This document shows, piece after piece, positions 9,858 to 17,808 of a stretch of 64,000 bases of DNA. The translations under genes and the position numbers were made by a program. The notes beneath the pieces were generated by a model. It searched no databases. It was given only the letters and a program-made list of their open reading frames with translations, and was not told the origin of the DNA. The number at the start of each line of letters is the position of its first letter. The stretch's first letter is position 1. Origin of the DNA: Bryobacteraceae bacterium (GTDB lineage: Bacteria; Acidobacteriota; Terriglobia; Bryobacterales; Bryobacteraceae); contig JABAQT010000021.1 of assembly GCA_019187195.1 (NCBI GenBank), positions 35,649 through 99,648 on the forward strand, written 5' to 3'.

Positions 9858-11029
9858 TCGTCGCAGGCATCATGAGCGGTACCTCTCTCGATGGCATCGA
9901 CGTGGCCATCGTCGAGATCACCGGCGAGGGGTGGAACAAGAAGGTAAAGACTCTCGCGCATTCCACCACCCCTTACCCCCGGGCCGTCCGCGAAGCCCTG
10001 CTCGCCGTTTCCAACGCCGGCACGCACACCGCCCAGATCGGCATGCTCGGCTTTCTCCTCCCCGAACTCTACGCCAAGGCCGTTCGCGGCCTCTGCCTGA
10101 AGGCCAAAATCCCCTTGCATTCCCTGCAGCTTGTGGGCTGCCACGGCCAGACTATCCTCCACATCGCCGAGCCTGTGCGCTTCCTCGGCCATCGCCTCCG
10201 CTGCACCCTCCAGATCGGCGACGGCAGCGTCCTCGCCGAACGCCTCTCCGTCCCCGTCGTCTCTGATTTCCGCCCGCGGGACATGGCCGCCGGAGGGCAG
10301 GGAGCTCCGCTGGTACCCTACGCCGACTACCTTCTGCTCCGTCATCGCAAACGCGGCCGCGTCGCCCTCAACATCGGCGGCATCGCCAATCTCACCGCCA
10401 TCCCCCCTTCCGCTCCGCCTTCGAAAGTCATCGCGTTCGACACCGGCCCGGGAAACATGGTGATGGATCAACTGGTCAGCCTCCACACGCGCGGTTCGCG
10501 CCGCTATGACCGCGATGGCGTCATCGCCCGCAAGGGCAGGATCAGCCGCTGGCTTCTGCGCATTCTGCTGCGCGACCCCTTCTTCCGCAAGCAACCCCCG
10601 AAAAGCGCCGGCCGCGAGGAATACGGCGGCGAGTTCGTCGAACACCTCGTTAGCACGCGCCTGCCCATGGAGGATCTCATCGCCACCGCCGGAGCCCTCA
10701 CCGCTTCCACCATCGCACTCGGAATCCGCCGCCACGTCATGCCCGTCATGCCGGTCCACGACCTCGTCATCTCCGGCGGAGGCATCCACAACCGTTTCGT
10801 CCTCAATCTTCTCGCATCGGAACTCCCCAACGTCTCCATCCACTCGAGCGCCGAGTTCGGCGTCGGCGCCGGGGCCAAGGAGGCCATCGCCTTTGCTCTC
10901 CTCGCCCACGAGACCTGGCACGGGCGTCCCTCCAACATCCCCTCCGCCACCGGGGCCTCTCACCTCGCCGTTCTGGGCAAGATCAGCCCCGGTCCTCCAC
11001 AAGGAAACCGTCGCGCGAAATCAATATAA
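9854..11029 (+). CDS. anmK: Anhydro-N-acetylmuramic acid kinase
   Basis: Phosphorylates and opens 1,6-anhydro-MurNAc to MurNAc-6-phosphate during cell-wall recycling. The 391 residues match the family. The signature MSGTSLDGID lies at residues 7-16, with GQTILH, the sugar-site region PADFR-like SDFRPRDMAAGGQGAPLVP, NIGGIAN, FDTGPGNM and the late SGGGIHN loop. The start is a TTG at 9854 that overlaps the mutS stop (TTGA). An ATG occurs at 9872, but using it would remove the first beta strand before MSGTS, so TTG is more likely; AAGGAG lies about 11 bases upstream. Confidence 0.95.
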   Translation: MIVAGIMSGTSLDGIDVAIVEITGEGWNKKVKTLAHSTTPYPRAVREALLAVSNAGTHTAQIGMLGFLLPELYAKAVRGLCLKAKIPLHSLQLVGCHGQTILHIAEPVRFLGHRLRCTLQIGDGSVLAERLSVPVVSDFRPRDMAAGGQGAPLVPYADYLLLRHRKRGRVALNIGGIANLTAIPPSAPPSKVIAFDTGPGNMVMDQLVSLHTRGSRRYDRDGVIARKGRISRWLLRILLRDPFFRKQPPKSAGREEYGGEFVEHLVSTRLPMEDLIATAGALTASTIALGIRRHVMPVMPVHDLVISGGGIHNRFVLNLLASELPNVSIHSSAEFGVGAGAKEAIAFALLAHETWHGRPSNIPSATGASHLAVLGKISPGPPQGNRRAKSI

Positions 11030-11030
11030 T
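11025..11030 (+). promoter_or_regulatory. TATAAT minus-10 box for the DUF4256 gene
   Basis: A perfect TATAAT overlaps the anmK stop codon and lies 17-23 bases before the likely starts of the next gene. No convincing minus-35 is visible. It suggests the DUF4256 gene can be transcribed separately from mutS-anmK. Confidence 0.4.
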
Positions 11031-11053
11031 TGTGTGACCGGGGCGGGATGATT

Positions 11054-11620
11054 ATGGGAAACAAGGAAAAGGTGTTGCCGCCCGGGCAGCGAAAGCAACT
11101 GCTCGAAACGCTGAAAGCCCGTTTCGAGGCGAACACGAGCCGTCATCCAGGGCTCGATTGGCCGCCCATTCAAACAAGGATCGAGGCGAATGCCGGAAAA
11201 CTATGGTCGCTTCATGAAATGGAGCGAACCGGCGGAGAACCGGACGTTATTCGCCACGATTCAGAGACGGACGAGTATGTCTTTTGCGACTGCTCGCCGG
11301 AATCCCCGAAAGGCCGTCGAAGCCTCTGCTACGACCGTGAAGCGCTGGAATCAAGAAAAGAGGCCAAACCCAAAGATAGCGCCGTCGATATGGCGGCCGC
11401 GCTGGGCATCCACATCCTGACCGAAGAGCAGTACCGGGAGTTGCAGACACTCGGCAATTTCGACACGAAAACGTCGAGTTGGGTGAAGACCCCGCCCGCC
11501 ATCAGAAAACTCGGCGGAGCCCTGTTTTGTGACCGCCGCTACGGCGCCGTTTTCCTCTATCACAATGGGGCTGAATCCTACTATGCCGCCAGGGGGTTCC
11601 GCGGCTCCCTCAGGGTCTGA
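11054..11620 (+). CDS. DUF4256 family protein
   Basis: About 188 residues; recognised as DUF4256 from its overall pattern (LETLKARFEANTSRHPGLDW near the N-terminus, then YVFCDCSPESPKGRRSLCYD, and CDRRYGAVFLYHNGAESYYA at the end). Function is not known. The small GC-rich leader GGGGCGGG precedes two candidate ATGs at 11048 and 11054; a TTG at 11030 adjacent to the anmK stop is also in frame but less likely. The Cys pair in FCDCSP and the acidic middle are notable but not interpretable. The gene ends inside a strong hairpin. Confidence 0.75.
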   Translation: MGNKEKVLPPGQRKQLLETLKARFEANTSRHPGLDWPPIQTRIEANAGKLWSLHEMERTGGEPDVIRHDSETDEYVFCDCSPESPKGRRSLCYDREALESRKEAKPKDSAVDMAAALGIHILTEEQYRELQTLGNFDTKTSSWVKTPPAIRKLGGALFCDRRYGAVFLYHNGAESYYAARGFRGSLRV

Positions 11621-11630
11621 GTGAGCCGCG
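11600..11630. terminator. Strong hairpin between convergent genes
   Basis: An inverted repeat: CGCGGCTC (11600-11607) pairs perfectly with GAGCCGCG (11623-11630), and inside it CTCAG (11609-11613) pairs with CTGAG (11617-11621) around a three-base loop, separated by one C/T mismatch. The DUF4256 stop codon lies inside the stem. No T-tract follows on either strand, so it may be a Rho-dependent or mRNA-protecting structure rather than a classical terminator. It separates the convergent DUF4256 and msrP genes. Confidence 0.6.
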
Positions 11631-11640
11631 TGGGACGGCC

Positions 11641-12573
11641 CTAGAACTCCTTGCCGTTGTAAAGCCCGGCCACGTACTTCTCGTATCCGTTGTAAAGCAG
11701 CGTCGGCCTCCGTTCCATGGTCGGAATTACCTTCTCGTTCGCCTGCGACCAACGCGGATGCGGCTTGTGCGGATTGACGTTCGAATAGAACCCGTATTCA
11801 CTCGATTGCAGCTTGTTCCAGAACGTGGGCGGCTCCTTCGTTACAAACTCGATCTTCACAATCGACTTCGGACTCTTATAGCCGTACTTCCACGGCGTCA
11901 CAATGCGCACCGGAGCTCCATTCTGTTTGGGCAGCGGCTTCCCGTACAGCCCCGTCACCATCATCGTAAGCGGGTTCATCGCCTCGTCCATCCGCAGTCC
12001 TTCAAAATAGGGCCACGGATACCACGGCGTGGTTCGCATCCCCGGCATCTCCTTCGACCGGCTCGCGCTCCAGAAGCGCACATACTTCGCTTCCGCCTTC
12101 GGCTCCACTGCTTTCACGAGATTCGAAAACGGAAACCCCGTCCATGGCACCGCCATCGACCATGCTTCCACGCACCGCATCCGGTAAAGCCGCTCCTCGA
12201 TCGGGAACATGTTCAACAGGTCGTCCACATCAAACGTCCTCGGCTTGTGGACCAGTCCCGTCACTTCCATCTTCCATGGGCTGATGACGAACGCTCCCAC
12301 CTTGTCCTTCACCGCCTGTTTGTCCTGCGGGTCGAATTCGTAAAAATTGTTGTAGCCCGTCGCCGCCCATTCCTCGGTGATGGGACGGTCCAGGGTGAAT
12401 TCCGGATTGCGCCGCGCCGGATACGGCGCTCTCTTAGCCTCGGCTGCCGCCGCCAGCCCCTCCAATCCGAGAAATCCAGCGCCCAGCAGGATGTCCCGCC
12501 GGCGGAAATACACGCTCTCCGGCGTCGCCTCGCATTCGGGAATTTCCCAGCCCTTACGTTTCCTGATCAGCAT
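11641..12573 (-). CDS. msrP: Protein-methionine-sulfoxide reductase catalytic subunit MsrP
   Basis: Periplasmic molybdopterin enzyme that repairs oxidised methionines in envelope proteins. The 310 residues match the MsrP (YedY) family. A twin-arginine signal FRRRDILL begins near residue 23. The probable molybdenum ligand is Cys134 in RMRCVEAWSM. Other family stretches are GYNNFYEF, EVTGLVHKPRTFDVDDL, VPWTGFPFSNLV and NGAPVRIVTPWKYGYKSPKSI. The heme membrane partner MsrQ is not encoded nearby, so electrons must come from an msrQ elsewhere or from another quinol donor. Confidence 0.95.
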   Translation of the reverse strand: MLIRKRKGWEIPECEATPESVYFRRRDILLGAGFLGLEGLAAAAEAKRAPYPARRNPEFTLDRPITEEWAATGYNNFYEFDPQDKQAVKDKVGAFVISPWKMEVTGLVHKPRTFDVDDLLNMFPIEERLYRMRCVEAWSMAVPWTGFPFSNLVKAVEPKAEAKYVRFWSASRSKEMPGMRTTPWYPWPYFEGLRMDEAMNPLTMMVTGLYGKPLPKQNGAPVRIVTPWKYGYKSPKSIVKIEFVTKEPPTFWNKLQSSEYGFYSNVNPHKPHPRWSQANEKVIPTMERRPTLLYNGYEKYVAGLYNGKEF

Positions 12574-12671
12574 CCTTCAGCCCTTTCGCGGTCGGAGTCC
12601 CTCTGTTTTCATCCTACTCTCCGCCGCGAGACTCCGCCATCCCGATGCCGATGCTAACGTCTATCCCCGAA

Positions 12672-14969
12672 TCACTGCACGGCCAGCAGCACCGTGTTGC
12701 TCTCTCTTCCGTTGATCCGCAGCCGCACGCGCGCTCCGCCGTTCTCTGCCTGCACATCCTCCGGCAGCGCGAATCGCGCCATCGCCGTCCCTATCTGACC
12801 CGGTACGCCACCCGCCCAGACCGCCTGCACAACCGCGTCTCCCACCAGCACTTCCACCGTATCCGCCAGCGGGTAGGGAGGGTTCTCCGGAAGCGGAAAC
12901 CCATCCGGGGCGATCCGGTCATATGGCCCGAATCCCGTGCCGTACAACGTCACCGTCTCCCCCGCCTTGGCGGGCGTCGAGGGATCAACATCGCTCCCAT
13001 CGTCATGCGAGGCCGCCGCGAAATACTTGTCATCCACCTTCTTCTGGAATAGTCCCGGCGCGTTCCTCGCGACTCGCATCGCCGTCACCGTCTCCGGATA
13101 GCTGTCCCACTTGACCGCCAGCTTATAATCCCCCTCCGCCAGATCGCCGGGAACCTGGATGTTGATCTGCTCCGGCGAGACGAATACCAGCGGCATATAC
13201 CTGTTCTGCAACCGGACGGTCACCCCCTGAATCGTCTGCGCCAGCGGATTTGACGGCCCCACTTCATAACCGCCTGACAGGTTCACTCCCAGAATCGACG
13301 CGATCGATCCGGGAGCCACCACCACATCCGGCGTCTCTCCGGCGGCGTTCCTCACCCCCGCCTCCTCCGTGTACGGCGCGATATCCAACAGCGCGCGCAC
13401 CACCCGCGGCACGCTCATCACCACTGTCCCCGACCGGTAACTCCCGGTCAGGTCTCCATCCCATCGCTTGAACCGGTATCCTTTGGCAACCTCCGCCGTC
13501 ACCGTCACCGCCGTGTTCGTCTCATAGAACCGGTCCGCCGATTCCGGCGCCGCTTGCAACACCGCCCCGCTCCCCGGATCCGCCACCGCCGTCAGCCGGA
13601 ACATGTTCTTGAAATTCGCCACCAGTTTCGTTTCCCCGCTCGCCGGTATCGTGTATGCCCTGTTCCGGCTGCCCTCGTCCGACCACGCAACGAAGTCAAA
13701 CCGGCTGTCATCGGAAATCGGCACCGACTCCGGAGCCGCCAACAGGATCTGCTCCCCTTCCGCCCCCTCGGCCGAACACGTCCCGCGGCACTCCTTCCCG
13801 TTCACTTCCACCGGCAACCCCGGCGGGTTCGTCGAAATGATCACCTTGTTCCGCGGTTCGAAGTTCGCAATCAACCGGAACCCCGTCCGCACATGGCTGT
13901 CCAGAATCGTTATCTGCTGCTCGGCCGGTCCTCCGTTCGACCATCCCGTGAACACCCACTTGCGCCCTTTCGCGTCCACCTGCTCCGCTGGAGCCGAGAC
14001 CTGGTACTGCATCCCCACGCCCCATACGAAGTTGTAAGCCGGCCAGTTTTCCCGTCCTTCAACCTTCAGCTTCAACCCCACCGGGTTCGTCACAAAGCTT
14101 ACTCGCGCCCCGCGCACGAACCGCGCCGTAATGCTTTCCGGCACGTTCGACCGGTCCACTGTGTACACCGCATTCTGCCCGCCTCCGTTGCTCCATTGCT
14201 TGAATACCCACAGCGCGTCCCCGTTCAGAATCTCGGCCTGCGGTGAAACCGCCCCCAACACGTGCTTGCTTCCCTGCGCCCAGTCAAGCTCCGCCGGCGC
14301 TTTCGTCGGCGTCCGGTCCGGAGCAACCATGAGCCCCGGCGGATCTGAATAGAGCGTCACCCGTTTGGCGCCCTCAAAGAAGTTGGCGAACGTGACCGGC
14401 CCTTTCATCATGTGTGTGTAGAACGGCGAGGTGGAGTTGTTTCCCGATGTCCCCCATCCCACAAACACAAACCCCGGATTCGGATATGCCTGCAATGTGA
14501 TCGGCGTGTCCGCCGCCACCCACTGTTGCACATCGCTCGACGCCATCGCGCCCCCCACCGCTACCGTTCCCGGCGGACGGCAATTTCCCGTTTCCGCCGC
14601 GCAGGAGTAAAACAGAACCTGCAAGAGGTATTCCGTGGTAAACGAGGCCTTCACATACGTCAACGACGTGTCCGCCGTTACCGTGATCACCTCCCCCGTC
14701 TGCGCCATCCCCCCGGTCGAATCCTGCCATGACGTGAACTTCCACCGTGTTCCCGGAAACACCATCTGGCTCTGTTCGATCGAAATGGTGTGCTTCGTCC
14801 CCGTAGGCCACAGGAACACTTGCGCGCTCTTGTAAGGAATCCCATCCACCCAAAAACGCAACCCGTTCGGATCCGTGTATATCTTTGTCGCGACTGTCTT
14901 GTTCTGCGCCGTGGCCGGAAGCACCATCCCCGCCAATAGGGATAGCGCGAACAGAAGGTTCCTGCTCAT
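12672..14969 (-). CDS. Secreted modular beta-repeat protein with Solibacter C-terminal domain
   Basis: A 765-residue exported protein. After a signal peptide (cleavage near residue 22, TAQ) come about six beta-rich modules of 70-100 residues at roughly 25-100, 100-200, 203-285, 285-370, 370-455 and 455-525. They share turns such as PPGL, FKQWSNGG / FTGWSNGG / FVAWSDEG and ANF, resembling InlB-type B repeats (PF18998-like). Residues about 530-765 match the pattern I know as TIGR03437, the Solibacter C-terminal domain (RNAA..., VAPGSIASILG, SPEQINIQVP, ETVTLYGTGFGPY). Probably surface-attached or extracellular, with carbohydrate or protein binding possible; function unknown. The domain is the best single taxonomic marker in the window. 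Confidence 0.85.
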   Translation of the reverse strand: MSRNLLFALSLLAGMVLPATAQNKTVATKIYTDPNGLRFWVDGIPYKSAQVFLWPTGTKHTISIEQSQMVFPGTRWKFTSWQDSTGGMAQTGEVITVTADTSLTYVKASFTTEYLLQVLFYSCAAETGNCRPPGTVAVGGAMASSDVQQWVAADTPITLQAYPNPGFVFVGWGTSGNNSTSPFYTHMMKGPVTFANFFEGAKRVTLYSDPPGLMVAPDRTPTKAPAELDWAQGSKHVLGAVSPQAEILNGDALWVFKQWSNGGGQNAVYTVDRSNVPESITARFVRGARVSFVTNPVGLKLKVEGRENWPAYNFVWGVGMQYQVSAPAEQVDAKGRKWVFTGWSNGGPAEQQITILDSHVRTGFRLIANFEPRNKVIISTNPPGLPVEVNGKECRGTCSAEGAEGEQILLAAPESVPISDDSRFDFVAWSDEGSRNRAYTIPASGETKLVANFKNMFRLTAVADPGSGAVLQAAPESADRFYETNTAVTVTAEVAKGYRFKRWDGDLTGSYRSGTVVMSVPRVVRALLDIAPYTEEAGVRNAAGETPDVVVAPGSIASILGVNLSGGYEVGPSNPLAQTIQGVTVRLQNRYMPLVFVSPEQINIQVPGDLAEGDYKLAVKWDSYPETVTAMRVARNAPGLFQKKVDDKYFAAASHDDGSDVDPSTPAKAGETVTLYGTGFGPYDRIAPDGFPLPENPPYPLADTVEVLVGDAVVQAVWAGGVPGQIGTAMARFALPEDVQAENGGARVRLRINGRESNTVLLAVQ

Positions 14970-15057
14970 GCCCCTTCCATCGGCACGGCGAGAGAGACAC
15001 TTTAGAGGGATCTTAGTCTTGGTTCCAGTACCCTCATCCGCCCCCGTCTACGACCCG

Positions 15058-15444
15058 CTATAGCAGCGCCGCGTCCAGCCGCTCCTCCGCCCCTTCCACC
15101 GCCCCGGTCTTCCCTCCGTCCTTCCCGTTCACATACCGCGACAGCAACTGCTCGGATCCCTCGAACAAAGCCTCCGCCAACTCCTCGATCGCCTTCCGCC
15201 GCAACGTCTCCCGGTCGAGCAGCGGAGAGTAGATGAAGGCCCTCCCCGCCTTCCGCCGCGACACCCCGCCCTTCTTCACCAGCCGCTCGAGCAATGTCAT
15301 CACGGTCGTGTACGCCAGTTTTCGCCGCGTCTCCAACCGCGCCTGCACCGCCCGCACATTCCCCTCGCCGATCGCCCACAGCGCCTTCAGACACTCCAAC
15401 TCGAGCGGCGGTGGGATCTCCCTGGGCTGGCGCGGTTGCCGCAT
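15058..15444 (-). CDS. BlaI/MecI/CopY-type transcriptional regulator
   Basis: A 128-residue winged-helix repressor. The family pattern is clear in the first 80 residues: LELECLKALWAIGEGNVRAVQARL, then LAYTTVMTLLERLVKKGGVSRRKAGRAFIY, followed by a dimerisation helix region. BlaI relatives in Acidobacteria are often paired with an M56 (BlaR1) metallopeptidase; none is present here. Instead it begins one base after the stop of the YhaM-like gene, as last gene of a surA-like / YhaM-like / blaI operon, so its trigger is unclear. No operator of the usual TACA-N-TGTA type was identified upstream. Confidence 0.88.
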   Translation of the reverse strand: MRQPRQPREIPPPLELECLKALWAIGEGNVRAVQARLETRRKLAYTTVMTLLERLVKKGGVSRRKAGRAFIYSPLLDRETLRRKAIEELAEALFEGSEQLLSRYVNGKDGGKTGAVEGAEERLDAALL

Positions 15445-15445
15445 G

Positions 15446-16540
15446 TCATTCCTTCCCGTCCGGTTCCTTCAGCGCCTGTTTCAATCGCTCGGCGAACATC
15501 GACCCCGCGGCCGGCTTTCGCGGCTGCCCCTCCACTCGCGGACCCGCCTCCGTCCCCGAAACCGGCGCCGCCGGCCGTACCGTGGGCTGCAGATACTTCT
15601 CCTTCTTTAACACCTGCCGCTCGAGCGCCGGTGCGTAGCCCGTGAAAAAACCCTCGAGCGCCCGGTCCTTCTCGAGCGAATGCCGCATTGCTTCCATCTT
15701 CGAATCCAAATTATCAAGATGATGCAACAAAAGCGCCTCGGGGAAAAGGGGCTCCTTCGGCGATCCGAATTCCAACTGCCCGTGATGGCTCAGAATCATG
15801 TGCTCGAGCAGCGTCCGCAGCTTCGGCGGAAACTCCCCGATCTGCCGCGCCTTCTCATCGAGCATCCGCAGCCCGATGAACATGTGCCCCAACAGGTGCC
15901 CTTCCGTCGAATACCCGAAGCTGCGGTCATACGTCAACTCGTAAATCTTGCCGATATCGTGCAGCAGCACTCCCGTCATCAGCAGATCCACGTCCACCTT
16001 GTAGTGCTCCCCGCTGAAGCGCGCCAGCGCGCACATCGAAAGCACGTGCTCGATCAGCCCTCCCAGATAGGCGTGGTGCATCGACTTCGCCGCCGGAGCC
16101 GTCCTGAACAGGCGCCCGATCTCGGCGTCATCCATGAATGCCTCGCACAGCGCCTTCAGGTGCGCGTTCCCGAACCCGCCTATAATCCGCCTCACCTCCG
16201 CGAACATCTCTTCCGGGTCCCGCGTCGAGGCCGGAAAATAATCCGCGAACTCCACCGCCCTCTCCTCGAGACGCTGCAGTTTCTGGACTGTCAACTGCAG
16301 CCGGTTCTGATGGATCTGCGCCAGCCCCCTCACCTTCACGAAATCGTCCCGCTCGAAGGTCTCCATCACCTCCTCGACGTTGTCCCACATCTTGGCGTCG
16401 ACTTCGCCCGTACGGTCCCCCAGCACCAGGGAAAGGTACGGCTCGCCTGTCTTTTTCTGCCGGATGTCTTTGTGCCGCACCAGGAACATCGCCGTAATCA
16501 CCTGGCCCGGCTGCAATTCCGCTACATAGGGAGATTTCAT
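15446..16540 (-). CDS. YhaM-like 3'-5' exoribonuclease (OB fold plus HD domain)
   Basis: A 364-residue protein. Residues about 12-95 form an OB-fold nucleic-acid domain (FLVRHKDIRQKKTGEPYLSLVLGD). An HD phosphohydrolase follows, with HH at 155-156, His165 in GGLIEHVLSM, the HD pair at 194-195 in LLHDIGK, and HMILSHHGQLEFGSP later. This order is that of YhaM, which shortens RNA and single-stranded DNA from the 3' end. The tail after about 320 is Pro-rich and probably disordered. It lies 58 bases after a surA-like gene and one base before the BlaI-type gene. Confidence 0.9.
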   Translation of the reverse strand: MKSPYVAELQPGQVITAMFLVRHKDIRQKKTGEPYLSLVLGDRTGEVDAKMWDNVEEVMETFERDDFVKVRGLAQIHQNRLQLTVQKLQRLEERAVEFADYFPASTRDPEEMFAEVRRIIGGFGNAHLKALCEAFMDDAEIGRLFRTAPAAKSMHHAYLGGLIEHVLSMCALARFSGEHYKVDVDLLMTGVLLHDIGKIYELTYDRSFGYSTEGHLLGHMFIGLRMLDEKARQIGEFPPKLRTLLEHMILSHHGQLEFGSPKEPLFPEALLLHHLDNLDSKMEAMRHSLEKDRALEGFFTGYAPALERQVLKKEKYLQPTVRPAAPVSGTEAGPRVEGQPRKPAAGSMFAERLKQALKEPDGKE

Positions 16541-16598
16541 GGACGCAATGACTCGCGCACGGGCCCGGCCGTGCCTCGTCTTTCCTTCTTCTTTGCTC

Positions 16599-17759
16599 TT
16601 ATTTCTTTACCACTTTGGAACTCGAGGCCATCGCCTCCGCGTTCGGCCTCGTCGAAGTTCCGGGAATCGGAATCGCAAACAGCAGCCGCTTCATGCGCGC
16701 CCGGTTCGCTACTTCCTGCTTGGTCACCGTCTCCGGTTTGAGCTGCGCCGGATCGTTCCACTTCGTGTCCTTCCCCGTCGCCGCGCCCGCGTCCACAAAG
16801 CCCGGCTTGATCTCCAGAAACGCCTCTTCCCGCAGCTTGGTCAGATATTCACGGATCTTCGGCTGAAACCGCGCCGAGAACAGACGGTTCTGGATCTCGC
16901 TCTCCACTTCATCGAGGCTCGCCTGCCCCGCCTGGTGCTTCTCCATCACCTTCAGAATCAGAAATCCGTTCGCCTGCTTGATCGGGTCCGTGACGTAGTT
17001 CCGCTCCTTGTCCCAGAGCATTTTTTCGATCACCGGATTCAATTCGCCCTTCTTGAATCCACCGAGGTCGCCCCCACTCTGCGCCGTCTGCGAGTCCGAA
17101 TTGTCTCGCGCCAGCTCCGGGAACTTCTCGCCCTTCTTCGCCCGCGCCGCCAGATCCTTCGCCTTTTTCTCGATCTGCGCTACCGCCGCCGCGTCCTTCC
17201 CCTCTGTCGACAGAAAAATCTCGCCAAGAAAGATCCGCTCGTCCCGCACGAACTCCGCTTTGTGCTCGTTATAGTATTTCTCGACATCCGCCCGCGGTAC
17301 GTTCACCTGAATCTCCTGCCGGATTACGCGGTCCGTCAACAGGCTGTTCCGCATCTCGTTCTTGTAATCCTCGAACGGCGTCCCCAGATTGTCCCGCACC
17401 GCCTGCTGGAACTTCTCCGTATCGGCGATATTCAGCCGCTTCTGAATCTCCGCCAGTTGCTTTGATACCTCCGCCTCGACGTTGATGTTCAGGTCCTTTG
17501 CCTTCTGCACCAGCAGCAACTGGTCGATCCGGTCCCGCAGCATCTGCCCTTCCCGCTCCTTCAGCGTCTGCTCGAGTTGCGCCCCCGTCATCTTCTGCTG
17601 CCGCAACTGCGCCTCCAGTTGCGCGCGGCTGCGCAAAAGCTCCGTGCGCGTGACGATATCGCCATTCACCTTGGCGACAATCTCCTCGATCGTCGTGACG
17701 TCCGCCGCGAACAGGACAGCCACGGAAAACGTGAGCGGAAACAGGTACTGCAAGCGCAT
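16599..17759 (-). CDS. SurA-like periplasmic chaperone / parvulin prolyl isomerase
   Basis: A 386-residue exported chaperone, probably guiding outer-membrane proteins through the periplasm. It has a signal peptide (about 1-19), a SurA-N-like helical region (VAKVNGDIVTRTELL then a long Gln/Lys-rich helix), and one parvulin domain at about 172-280 (IFLGEIFLS, FPELARDNSDSQTAQSGGDLGGF, NGFLILKVMEK). Only a single PpiC domain is seen, whereas E. coli SurA has two; many Acidobacteria homologues have one. The C-terminus is Ser/Lys-rich. First gene of the operon leading to the YhaM-like and BlaI-type genes. Confidence 0.9.
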   Translation of the reverse strand: MRLQYLFPLTFSVAVLFAADVTTIEEIVAKVNGDIVTRTELLRSRAQLEAQLRQQKMTGAQLEQTLKEREGQMLRDRIDQLLLVQKAKDLNINVEAEVSKQLAEIQKRLNIADTEKFQQAVRDNLGTPFEDYKNEMRNSLLTDRVIRQEIQVNVPRADVEKYYNEHKAEFVRDERIFLGEIFLSTEGKDAAAVAQIEKKAKDLAARAKKGEKFPELARDNSDSQTAQSGGDLGGFKKGELNPVIEKMLWDKERNYVTDPIKQANGFLILKVMEKHQAGQASLDEVESEIQNRLFSARFQPKIREYLTKLREEAFLEIKPGFVDAGAATGKDTKWNDPAQLKPETVTKQEVANRARMKRLLFAIPIPGTSTRPNAEAMASSSKVVKK

Positions 17760-17808
17760 ATCTACCCATTATCTTAGATCCTCGTCCCGTTTGCGTCACT
17801 TTGATATC

